A stretch of 11,323 nucleotides of DNA, from contig CAYVRR010000064.1 of assembly GCA_964453215.1 (NCBI GenBank), positions 1 through 11,323 of the forward strand. The letters run 5' to 3'. This document shows positions 6,808 to 11,323 of the stretch, one piece after another. The translations under genes and the position numbers were made by a program. Each line of letters opens with the position of its first letter. Positions within the stretch are counted from its first letter, which is position 1. The stretch comes from SABI01 sp964453215 (lineage in GTDB: Bacteria; Spirochaetota; Spirochaetia; Sphaerochaetales; Sphaerochaetaceae). The notes below the pieces were generated by a model, which was not told the DNA's origin, did not search any database, and saw nothing but the letters and a program-made list of their open reading frames with translations.

Positions 6808-6836
6808 TTGCTAAGTAGCTTTTTGTGAGCTATTAT
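6808..6836 (+). promoter_or_regulatory. Promoter of the small HTH gene, with an inverted repeat in its spacer
   Basis: -35 TTGCTA (6808-6813), a 17-base spacer and -10 TATTAT (6831-6836) make a good sigma-70-type promoter. The predicted start near 6843 gives a leader of about 12 bases that just contains AAGAGG (6844-6849). TAGCT (6816-6820) and AGCTA (6828-6832), seven bases apart, form a dyad inside the promoter, a natural site for autorepression by the HTH protein. Confidence 0.55.
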
Positions 6837-6854
6837 GTCCCCTAAGAGGTACAT

Positions 6855-7070
6855 ATGAAAATCTATATGCGAATAAATTCTCAATTTGGACCTGTTCTCA
6901 AGAATTTGAGGGAAGAAAAAAGTCTTACTCAAAAAGAAGCAGCTGAAATTGCAGGAATAGATCCTAAGACTGTTTCTTCTCTTGAAAGTGGAAATCTTAA
7001 GTGCACATTAGAAAGTTATATGAAATTATTACATGCATACCAATATGTTCATATGATTGAACCCACATAA
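6855..7070 (+). CDS. Small XRE/HipB-like helix-turn-helix DNA-binding protein
   Basis: A 71-residue protein that is almost entirely one Cro/C1-type helix-turn-helix domain. LKNLREEKSLTQKEAAEIAG (15-34) gives helix 1 and helix 2. IDPKTVSSLESG (35-46) is the recognition helix, and a last helix TLESYMKLLHAY (51-62) ends in the strand-like tail VHMIEP. The T-L-E-x-x-x-K-L-L plus tail recalls HipB-type antitoxin/repressors. No HipA kinase or any other toxin-like gene is adjacent: the next gene is a convergent transporter and the upstream gene is a dehydrogenase. It is therefore an orphan regulator as far as this window shows. The start has AAGAGG five bases upstream and a good promoter. It probably represses its own promoter through the dyad in the spacer; the idea that it controls neighbours is untested. 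Confidence 0.82.
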   Translation: MKIYMRINSQFGPVLKNLREEKSLTQKEAAEIAGIDPKTVSSLESGNLKCTLESYMKLLHAYQYVHMIEPT

Positions 7071-7074
7071 AAAT

Positions 7075-7104
7075 GCCAGCTCCTTATCTTAGAAGGAAGC
7101 TGGC
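7075..7104. terminator. Bidirectional terminator between the HTH gene and the NSS transporter gene
   Basis: GCCAGCT (7075-7081) pairs with AGCTGGC (7098-7104). CCTT/AAGG extends the stem inside after a single bulged A, around a 7-base loop. On the minus strand the stem runs directly into ATTTTTA, a proper tail for the transporter transcript. On the plus strand the T-run is weaker and more distant. Confidence 0.72.
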
Positions 7105-7121
7105 TGTATAAAACACACTTT

Positions 7122-8510
7122 TTAAGAAAAAATGAGAGGGGCAAAGATGTTCCAATAGCCCATTACAAAAACTAATAATACTAATAGTGGAAGTACGTAG
7201 GTAACATAGGTTCTAGCCCATGCTGGGAATTTAATTCCTTTTCCTGTATCTGCTTCTTTAATAAATGCATTCCATCCCCACCCTTTTTTAGAACAACAAA
7301 AGAGTAAAAATACTAATGATCCAAGTGGGAGGAGAGTTGAGCTCACAATAAAGTCTTCTAAGTCGAGCACTCCTGTTCCAGGACCTAAGGGTTGGAAGTT
7401 AGAAAGGAGGTTAAATCCAAGAATACATGGCATAGAGAGTATAATGATGAGTACTATGTTAATAGCAACTGCTTTTTTTCGTGACCAATTATGTACATCT
7501 ATCCAATAGCTTACAATGTTTTCAAATACAGCGACGAGTGTAGAGAGGGCTGCAAAACTCATGAATACGAAAAATAGTGTGCCCCAAATTCTTCCACCTT
7601 GCATTGCATTGAAGATGTTAGGAAGTGTGATAAATATTAAAGAAGGGCCAGCATCTGGCGCTACATTAAAAGCAAAGGATGCTGGAAAGATTATCAGTCC
7701 ACTCATAATGGCAACAAAAGTATCAAGTGCAACAACGTTCATCGATTCACCAGTGAGGCGTCGTTCTTTACCAATATAACTACCAAATATTGCCATGCTA
7801 CCAATACCGATGCTGAGGGTGAAAAATGCTTGTCCCATAGCAGCATAAATTGCATTCCAAATTCCAGATTCTGCCAAACGGGAGAAGTTAGGAAGTAGGT
7901 AGAATTTTAATCCCTCACTTGCTCCAGGGAGCGTAACTGATTTTATGACTAATAGGAGCATGACAGCTAAAAGAGCACTCATCATATATTTCGTGATCTT
8001 TTCTACCCCCCTTTGTAATCCTAAGGCACAAATACCTAAGCCTAATACTGTAGCAACGATCATCCAAATTGTCATTGTAAGGGGGCTATTAAGAAGATTT
8101 CCAAAATAGGAGCCAACTTGTTCTGGATTCAATGAAGTTAAATCCCCTTTTGCCATTGCTGCAAAGTATGCGAATATCCACCCACTTACTGTTGTGTAAA
8201 ACATCATTAATACGTAGTTTCCACCAATCGCGATAGGGCCATATCGATGCCAAGAGGTGCCTTTAGGTTGAAGTGTTTTAAAGGCAAGTCCAACGTTTTG
8301 TTTGCTTGCTCTTCCTACAGCAAATTCCATTACCATGATAGGTAATCCAAAAATCAATAAAAACAGGATATACAGGAGAACAAATGCTGCTCCACCAAAT
8401 TTTCCTGTTATAAATGGAAATCTCCATACATTACCCAATCCAATTGCGCATCCTGCGGACAAAAAAATGAAACCTATGCGGCTTCGTAGTAATTCTCTCT
8501 CTTGTGGCAT
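7122..8510 (-). CDS. Neurotransmitter:sodium symporter (SNF/NSS family) amino-acid transporter
   Basis: A 462-residue inner-membrane transporter with about 11-12 hydrophobic segments, a bacterial LeuT/SNF relative that imports amino acids or amines with Na+. TM1 carries the unwound Na+-site stretch GCAIGLGNVWRFPF (20-33). Ala22 and Asn27 fall at the same numbers as the LeuT sodium ligands. TM3 has FYTTVSGW (104-111), whose Tyr105 aligns with the substrate-binding Tyr108 of LeuT. TM6 has FFTLSIGIGSMAIFGSYIG, the usual binding-site helix. The substrate cannot be assigned from these residues; bacterial members take Leu, Trp, Tyr, Met or other amino acids. The ATG follows AGGGGG at good spacing. 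It is transcribed alone, with a 259-base gap upstream, and shares a terminator with the HTH gene. Confidence 0.92.
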   Translation of the reverse strand: MPQERELLRSRIGFIFLSAGCAIGLGNVWRFPFITGKFGGAAFVLLYILFLLIFGLPIMVMEFAVGRASKQNVGLAFKTLQPKGTSWHRYGPIAIGGNYVLMMFYTTVSGWIFAYFAAMAKGDLTSLNPEQVGSYFGNLLNSPLTMTIWMIVATVLGLGICALGLQRGVEKITKYMMSALLAVMLLLVIKSVTLPGASEGLKFYLLPNFSRLAESGIWNAIYAAMGQAFFTLSIGIGSMAIFGSYIGKERRLTGESMNVVALDTFVAIMSGLIIFPASFAFNVAPDAGPSLIFITLPNIFNAMQGGRIWGTLFFVFMSFAALSTLVAVFENIVSYWIDVHNWSRKKAVAINIVLIIILSMPCILGFNLLSNFQPLGPGTGVLDLEDFIVSSTLLPLGSLVFLLFCCSKKGWGWNAFIKEADTGKGIKFPAWARTYVTYVLPLLVLLVFVMGYWNIFAPLIFS

Positions 8511-8693
8511 TCTATCCCCCTAAAATAATGTAAAAGCAACTTTGCCATATTTGTGTACTTCACGACAATAGCATGATTTTAGAGGGATTGCACCGATTAT
8601 TTTACAAATTGGGAATAAAAGATAAAAATTTACTTAATTTTATCATGAGGTAATAATAGAAATGATTGGATAAAAGTTGTTTTATAAAAATAT

Positions 8694-8747
8694 ATGGTAA
8701 TACCATGAGAGGCCTTATTCATCGGTGTGATGCTAATGGGGCCTCTC
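8694..8747 (-). terminator. Tandem hairpins after the small outer-membrane protein gene, probable terminator
   Basis: GAGAGGCC (8707-8714) and GGCCTCTC (8740-8747) make a perfect 8-bp stem. Its 25-base loop can fold further (CATC 8720-8723 with GATG 8729-8732, plus flanking TTA/TAA). Immediately next to it lies ATGGTA-A-TACCAT (8694-8706). Read on the minus strand, the large stem is followed by the small one and then ATATTTTTATAAAA, so the pair could end the minus-strand gene at 8770. The T-run is not directly after the big stem, so a structured-RNA role is possible. The rest of the 259-base gap (8511-8769) is AT-rich with no gene seen; a possible minus-strand promoter there (TTGTAA, 18 bases, TCTAAA) is weak. 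Confidence 0.5.
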
Positions 8748-8769
8748 TAAGTTCTCATATTATTACAAA

Positions 8770-9300
8770 TTATAGGTAATGTCTCATTCCTACTGTCATG
8801 AGGACGTAGCTACCTGAAAAGTCTGAGTTTGGATTAGATGTATTATTAGGTAAGAGGAATGTGGTGCCACCACCAAACTCACTAAAGAATGCATTATTTT
8901 CTACAAAGCGAAACTCAAATCCAGCACCCCCTCCAATTTCTAGTATAAAGGGGGGATCAAATAATGAATGGTTTTTATCGTACGCAAATCCCCCTTCTAC
9001 TCGAGCAAAGCCGTAGGTTTTGTAGGTTGATTCATATAAGGAGGCAAAGACAATTTTATTTGAAAGGGCGATAAAGTGTCCTTTTACACTTACATCATTT
9101 CCTAGATAGAGATTTAGGGCTGCATGATGCTGAAGTTGGAATGATTCATTTTCATAGAATATATAACCCAACTCAACTCCTCCCCCCCCTTTTCTACTCT
9201 CTAGGGTTGCATATGTTGCAATTGTGATAGCTGAAAGGGATGTGGTAATTCCTAATAATAGGATGAAGAGAACTATTCTTTTCTTAATCTGTGTATTCAT
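8770..9300 (-). CDS. Small secreted protein, probable outer-membrane beta-barrel
   Basis: A 176-residue protein of unknown specific function. The N-terminus MNTQIKKRIV is followed by a hydrophobic stretch LFILLLGITTSLSA, with signal-peptidase cleavage likely after Ala24. The mature part has short alternating, aromatic- and glycine-rich strands (VELGYIFYE, AALNLYLGN, FARVEGGFAY, ILEIGGGAGFEFRF, SYVLMTVGMRHYL), typical of an eight-stranded small outer-membrane barrel. It ends in Leu, not the usual Phe. A GGGG run follows residue 37. The frame stays open to a TTG at 9363. I chose ATG 9300 because the signal peptide begins there, though neither has a clear ribosome site. It is divergent from the peroxidase-ohrR operon with a 114-base shared region, so the OhrR boxes may also affect it. 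Barrel assignment is by pattern only. Confidence 0.68.
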   Translation of the reverse strand: MNTQIKKRIVLFILLLGITTSLSAITIATYATLESRKGGGGVELGYIFYENESFQLQHHAALNLYLGNDVSVKGHFIALSNKIVFASLYESTYKTYGFARVEGGFAYDKNHSLFDPPFILEIGGGAGFEFRFVENNAFFSEFGGGTTFLLPNNTSNPNSDFSGSYVLMTVGMRHYL

Positions 9301-9335
9301 AATAGTAGCTACGATACTGTAGATTCTTTTCAAAG

Positions 9336-9363
9336 GCAATATGTAGTTTTTATGGGTTGACAA
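9336..9363 (-). promoter_or_regulatory. Possible promoter of the small outer-membrane protein gene
   Basis: On the minus strand, TTGTCA (9358-9363) is followed after 16 bases by TATTGC (9336-9341). The -35 is the near-mirror of the peroxidase -35 TTGACA (9357-9362), so the two divergent promoters would share the same bases and compete. A second option is TTGCCT-N17-TATCGT further down. Confidence 0.35.
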
Positions 9364-9385
9364 ATATTGTGCTCAATAGTATTGT
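9357..9385 (+). promoter_or_regulatory. Promoter of the glutathione peroxidase-ohrR operon
   Basis: A perfect -35 TTGACA (9357-9362), a 17-base spacer and -10 TATTGT (9380-9385). Transcription should start near 9392, giving a leader of about 23 bases that carries AAGGAG (9403-9408). The two dyad boxes at 9365-9393 overlie the spacer and -10, so a repressor bound there would exclude RNA polymerase. Confidence 0.65.
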
Positions 9386-9393
9386 GTACAATA
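9365..9393. promoter_or_regulatory. Two tandem dyad boxes, probable OhrR operators
   Basis: Box 1, TATTGTGCTCAATA (9365-9378), and box 2, TATTGTGTACAATA (9380-9393), are identical at 12 of 14 positions. Both have TATTG...CAATA dyad arms and are offset by 15 bases. Box 2 extends to TATTGT-GT-ACAATA. The core ATTGTGTACAAT is close to the ATTGTATACAAT found in the Bacillus subtilis OhrR operator as I recall it. Position over the promoter and the ohrR gene two genes downstream support autoregulation. Confidence 0.65.
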
Positions 9394-9414
9394 TAAATAA
9401 TGAAGGAGTTAATT

Positions 9415-9888
9415 ATGAGTTTTTATGATTTTAAAGTGAAAGCAGCTGATGGGAGTGATTATGATTTTAATCAATTAAAAGGGAAGCCTGTCCTTATCGT
9501 GAATACTGCAAGTAAATGTGGGTTTACTCCCCAGTACAAAGGTTTAGAAGAGCTTCACCAATCCTATGGTGATAAAGGGTTAGTAGTATTGGGATTCCCT
9601 TGTGACCAATTTGCTCATCAAGAGCCTGGTAGTGATAGTGATATCCAAGAGTTTTGTAGTTTGAATTATGGGGTAACATTTCCTATTATGTCTAAAATTA
9701 ATGTGAATGGAAAAGATGCTTCTCCCGTATTTAAGTGGTTGAAAGAAGAGGCTAAAGGGTTATTGGGTTCTAGTATTAAATGGAACTTCACAAAATTTCT
9801 CATTTCAAAAGATGGTACATTAGTACAACGGTTTGCTCCAAAGGTTGAGCCAAAAGATTTAGTTAAAGATATTGAGAAGGTTTTATGA
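9415..9888 (+). CDS. gpx: Glutathione peroxidase-family thiol peroxidase (probably thioredoxin-dependent)
   Basis: A 157-residue cytosolic peroxidase that reduces hydrogen peroxide and organic or lipid hydroperoxides. The full catalytic tetrad is visible: Cys35 in NTASKCGFTPQY (30-41), Gln69 in FPCDQFAHQEPG (61-72), Trp123 and Asn124 in WNFTKF (123-128). The peroxidatic residue is cysteine, not selenocysteine. Cys81 in EFCSLNYGV stands where the resolving cysteine of yeast Gpx3 lies, which points to a thioredoxin-linked mechanism despite the family name. FPCDQF has Asp where FPCNQF is usual. An ATG at 9400 is in frame upstream, but ATG 9415 has AAGGAG (9403-9408) at ideal spacing and matches the family N-terminus, so I chose it. 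Its stop overlaps the ohrR start by 4 bases (ATGA). The promoter carries two probable OhrR boxes, so induction by organic peroxide is expected. Confidence 0.94.
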   Translation: MSFYDFKVKAADGSDYDFNQLKGKPVLIVNTASKCGFTPQYKGLEELHQSYGDKGLVVLGFPCDQFAHQEPGSDSDIQEFCSLNYGVTFPIMSKINVNGKDASPVFKWLKEEAKGLLGSSIKWNFTKFLISKDGTLVQRFAPKVEPKDLVKDIEKVL

Positions 9889-10343
9889 GTGATTATCCTG
9901 AACTCATATTAGAGAATCAGCTCTGTTTTAGGATATATACTTTGCAAAGGAAGGTGATGGCCCTCTATAAGCCTTACTTAGAGGAACTGGGCATCACCTA
10001 TTTGCAGTACATCACACTCATGGTGTTATGGGAAGATGGGAAGCAGAGGGTGAGTGATATATGTGAAAAAACAGGAATTGATGTAGGAACTATTTCACCT
10101 ATGTTAAAGAGGATGGAAAAGAATAATCTTCTAACGAGGGTAAGAGATGAAGTGGATGAGAGGATTGTAACTATTTCTCTCACCCAAAAAGGTGATGAGT
10201 TGAAAGAGAGAGCCCGGATGATTCCACAGAGCCTTATTTCTTGTTTTAATGGTGACTCTAATAATATTGATGCACAAAAGGTTGCCAGTATTGCCCATTT
10301 GTTTGACTCACTTATTGATTCACTAGAGGTATGTGACAAATAA
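9885..10343 (+). CDS. ohrR: Organic-hydroperoxide-sensing MarR-family repressor OhrR
   Basis: A 152-residue MarR-family winged-helix repressor that matches Bacillus subtilis OhrR as I recall it. The N-terminal LENQLCFRIY (9-18) contains the sensing cysteine (Cys14), with Tyr18 and Tyr28 where OhrR has the two tyrosines that hydrogen-bond it. YKPYLEELGITYLQY follows. The recognition helix region is GTISPMLKRMEKNNLLTR, the wing is DERIVTISLTQKG, and dimerisation helices end the protein. Oxidation of the cysteine by organic peroxides releases DNA. No second cysteine of the Xanthomonas two-Cys type is obvious near the middle of the chain; later cysteines are Cys60 (DICEKTG), one near the C-terminal third (SCF) and one at the very end (EVCDK). 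The ATG overlaps the peroxidase stop by 4 bases, so the two are translationally coupled. Autoregulation through the dyad boxes at 9365-9393 is the expected circuit. Confidence 0.9.
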   Translation: MSDYPELILENQLCFRIYTLQRKVMALYKPYLEELGITYLQYITLMVLWEDGKQRVSDICEKTGIDVGTISPMLKRMEKNNLLTRVRDEVDERIVTISLTQKGDELKERARMIPQSLISCFNGDSNNIDAQKVASIAHLFDSLIDSLEVCDK

Positions 10344-10367
10344 TTGATTTTTGTATCCTATTTTATG

Positions 10368-10391
10368 TATCTATGTGGTAAAGTATAGATA
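10368..10391. repeat. Inverted repeat ahead of the large outer-membrane protein gene
   Basis: TATCTAT (10368-10374), ten bases, then ATAGATA (10385-10391) are perfect 7-bp arms in the 71-base gap between ohrR and the next gene. It ends 23 bases before the start codon. No T-run follows, so it is not a normal terminator; an operator overlapping a promoter is possible. A weak promoter is TTGATT (10344-10349), 18 bases, TATCTA. Confidence 0.35.
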
Positions 10392-10414
10392 ATAATAGTT
10401 TAAGGAGTTTATGT

Positions 10415-11263
10415 ATGTCACACAAAGTTAACAAACAAATAACAGTGTTCCTTTTGGCTTCCCTAGTCATTGCGCTTTTTTCTACCTCTCCTCTCTTTAG
10501 TGCAACTTCTTCTAGTGGTAATGTGAAATTAATTACTTCCACAAGCCCTGAGGCTAAAATTGAAGTTGGTTACAATGTCTCATTCCCATTTTTGCAAGGG
10601 GACTCGATGCTCACAAGTGGCAATAATGTTAAGATAAAGAGCATTTTAGGTGTTTCACCCATAGCAGTAACAGCACAAGTTGATGCTATTCTTACTCCTT
10701 TAGCAATCATGGAAGTAAATCTTGGTATTGCAGCTGGAACTGGTTGGGATTTTAATGCTCTGGGACTTGATCTTCAAGGGATAAGACTTGGTACTACTAG
10801 GGATCCTAAACCTGTAGATAGCGACCAACTTGGTGGCGCCTATTTAAAAGGTAGAGTAGGGGCTGCTCTTCAGTTTGACACTGGTGTATTGTTAGAGGGT
10901 CCTTGGAAGAGCATTTTAATGAGAACGTATCATGAATTAAACTACCAGTACTACACAGGTGCTACGAGTAGTGAGTGGTGGGAGTATGAAAATGGCGGTG
11001 TAAAAGAGAATGCGTTTAACTATAAGGGAGAGTATGTGGTTGGATATAATATGCCAATTATTGTAAATACTGTTGGCCTTATGTTAGAGCACACTATTAA
11101 TAGTGTTTTTACTGCTGCTAATACCACTTCTGATTTTGTTCTTGGGTTGATTACTAATGTAGAGTTCTTTGATGGTTTAAATCTTACACTCATCCCACAG
11201 GTAAATCTTAATAGCGGAATCAAATGGAAAAGGTTGGTCCTAATGGTAAATTATTCGTTCTAA
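10415..11263 (+). CDS. Probable outer-membrane beta-barrel protein
   Basis: A 282-residue secreted protein with no function I can name. The signal peptide is MSHKVNKQITVFLLASLVIALFSTSPLFSA in outline, with a basic start and a hydrophobic core. Cleavage is likely after Ala30. The mature part alternates polar and hydrophobic residues in strand-like stretches (KIEVGYNVSF, VTAQVDAIL, AYLKGRVGAALQF, HELNYQYY, EYVVGYNMPIIV, LGLITNVEF, RLVLMVNYSF). It ends in Tyr-Ser-Phe, the C-terminal aromatic signal read by the BAM machinery. Central aromatic clusters (SSEWWEYENGG, NYQYY) look like extracellular loops or girdle residues. Similar anonymous barrels are common in spirochaetes, which is where my lineage guess comes from. 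Of two overlapping ATGs (10411, 10415), 10415 has the right spacing from AAGGAG (10402-10407) and opens this frame. It is followed by a terminator and may have its own promoter. Confidence 0.75.
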   Translation: MSHKVNKQITVFLLASLVIALFSTSPLFSATSSSGNVKLITSTSPEAKIEVGYNVSFPFLQGDSMLTSGNNVKIKSILGVSPIAVTAQVDAILTPLAIMEVNLGIAAGTGWDFNALGLDLQGIRLGTTRDPKPVDSDQLGGAYLKGRVGAALQFDTGVLLEGPWKSILMRTYHELNYQYYTGATSSEWWEYENGGVKENAFNYKGEYVVGYNMPIIVNTVGLMLEHTINSVFTAANTTSDFVLGLITNVEFFDGLNLTLIPQVNLNSGIKWKRLVLMVNYSF

Positions 11264-11281
11264 TCTTGTTTTTATTGAATG

Positions 11282-11323
11282 AAGATACTGTAGTAGCTAA
11301 CGTGTTATTGCAGTATCTTTTTT
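11282..11323 (+). terminator. Intrinsic terminator after the large outer-membrane protein gene
   Basis: AAGATACTG (11282-11290) and CAGTATCTT (11311-11319) form a perfect 9-bp stem around a 20-base loop. The T-run TTTTTT follows to the window edge. It lies 19 bases after the stop codon. The long loop lowers stability somewhat, but stem plus T-run is a standard form. Confidence 0.78.

Noticed and set aside
6855..7070. Toxin-antitoxin pair around the small HTH gene
   Set aside because: Neither neighbour is toxin-like: one is a dehydrogenase and the other a convergent transporter, and the gaps contain no second small gene.
8511..8769. Riboswitch or T-box upstream of the NSS transporter
   Set aside because: I could not recognise any conserved riboswitch core, and the hairpins sit at the far end, near the neighbouring gene's 3' end.
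9998..10339. Minus-strand open frame of 113 codons opposite ohrR
   Set aside because: It is antisense to ohrR, which has its full set of OhrR residues; no ribosome site or domain supports the antisense frame.
1..11323. Mobile element, phage, CRISPR or defence island
   Set aside because: No transposase, integrase, repeat-spacer array, terminal repeat or known defence domain was seen; all sizeable frames are housekeeping, transport, redox or envelope genes.

Overview
This is an ordinary-looking, AT-rich bacterial chromosomal window made of metabolic, transport and stress genes. No insertion sequence, phage gene, CRISPR array, tRNA or rRNA was seen. Two secreted proteins look like outer-membrane beta-barrels: both have signal peptides, and one ends in Tyr-Ser-Phe. 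That suggests a diderm bacterium. The overall style recalls low-GC Spirochaetota, possibly relatives of Sphaerochaeta or Treponema, but this is an impression and not a demonstrated assignment.

Layout from left to right. (1) The 3' end of a MarR-family regulator (2-172) is followed by wrbA, an FMN quinone reductase. (2) On the minus strand, zupT (ZIP metal transporter), a small lipobox membrane protein and a PlsC-type acyltransferase run in series as a likely operon. It converges on wrbA across a shared terminator. (3) Divergent from zupT is a YghZ/Gpr-type aldo/keto reductase. It converges on putP (Na+/proline symporter, minus strand) across a strong 10-bp-stem terminator. (4) Divergent from putP is a Gfo/Idh/MocA dehydrogenase, followed by a small HipB-like helix-turn-helix protein with its own promoter. 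That gene converges on an NSS/SNF sodium-dependent transporter (minus strand), again across a hairpin. (5) A small outer-membrane-type protein (minus strand) is divergent from a glutathione peroxidase-ohrR operon. A larger outer-membrane protein and a terminator close the window.

The most informative theme is redox and electrophile defence under local control. The glutathione peroxidase has the catalytic tetrad and the second cysteine of the thioredoxin-dependent subclass. It overlaps by 4 nt a regulator carrying the OhrR sensing cysteine and both partner tyrosines. The promoter ahead of them is well formed (TTGACA-N17-TATTGT) and is overlaid by two near-identical 14-bp dyad boxes, which are very probably the OhrR operators. 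wrbA with its upstream MarR gene, and the aldo/keto reductase with an inverted repeat at its transcript start, look like two more small, locally controlled modules. The zupT leader carries a perfect 7+7-bp palindrome, a candidate metalloregulator site.

I found no convincing undescribed multi-gene system. The second-look items are mainly the regulatory sites and the small lipobox protein. Promoters and operators are read by eye. Functional names rest on recognised motifs and remembered family sequences, not on database searches.
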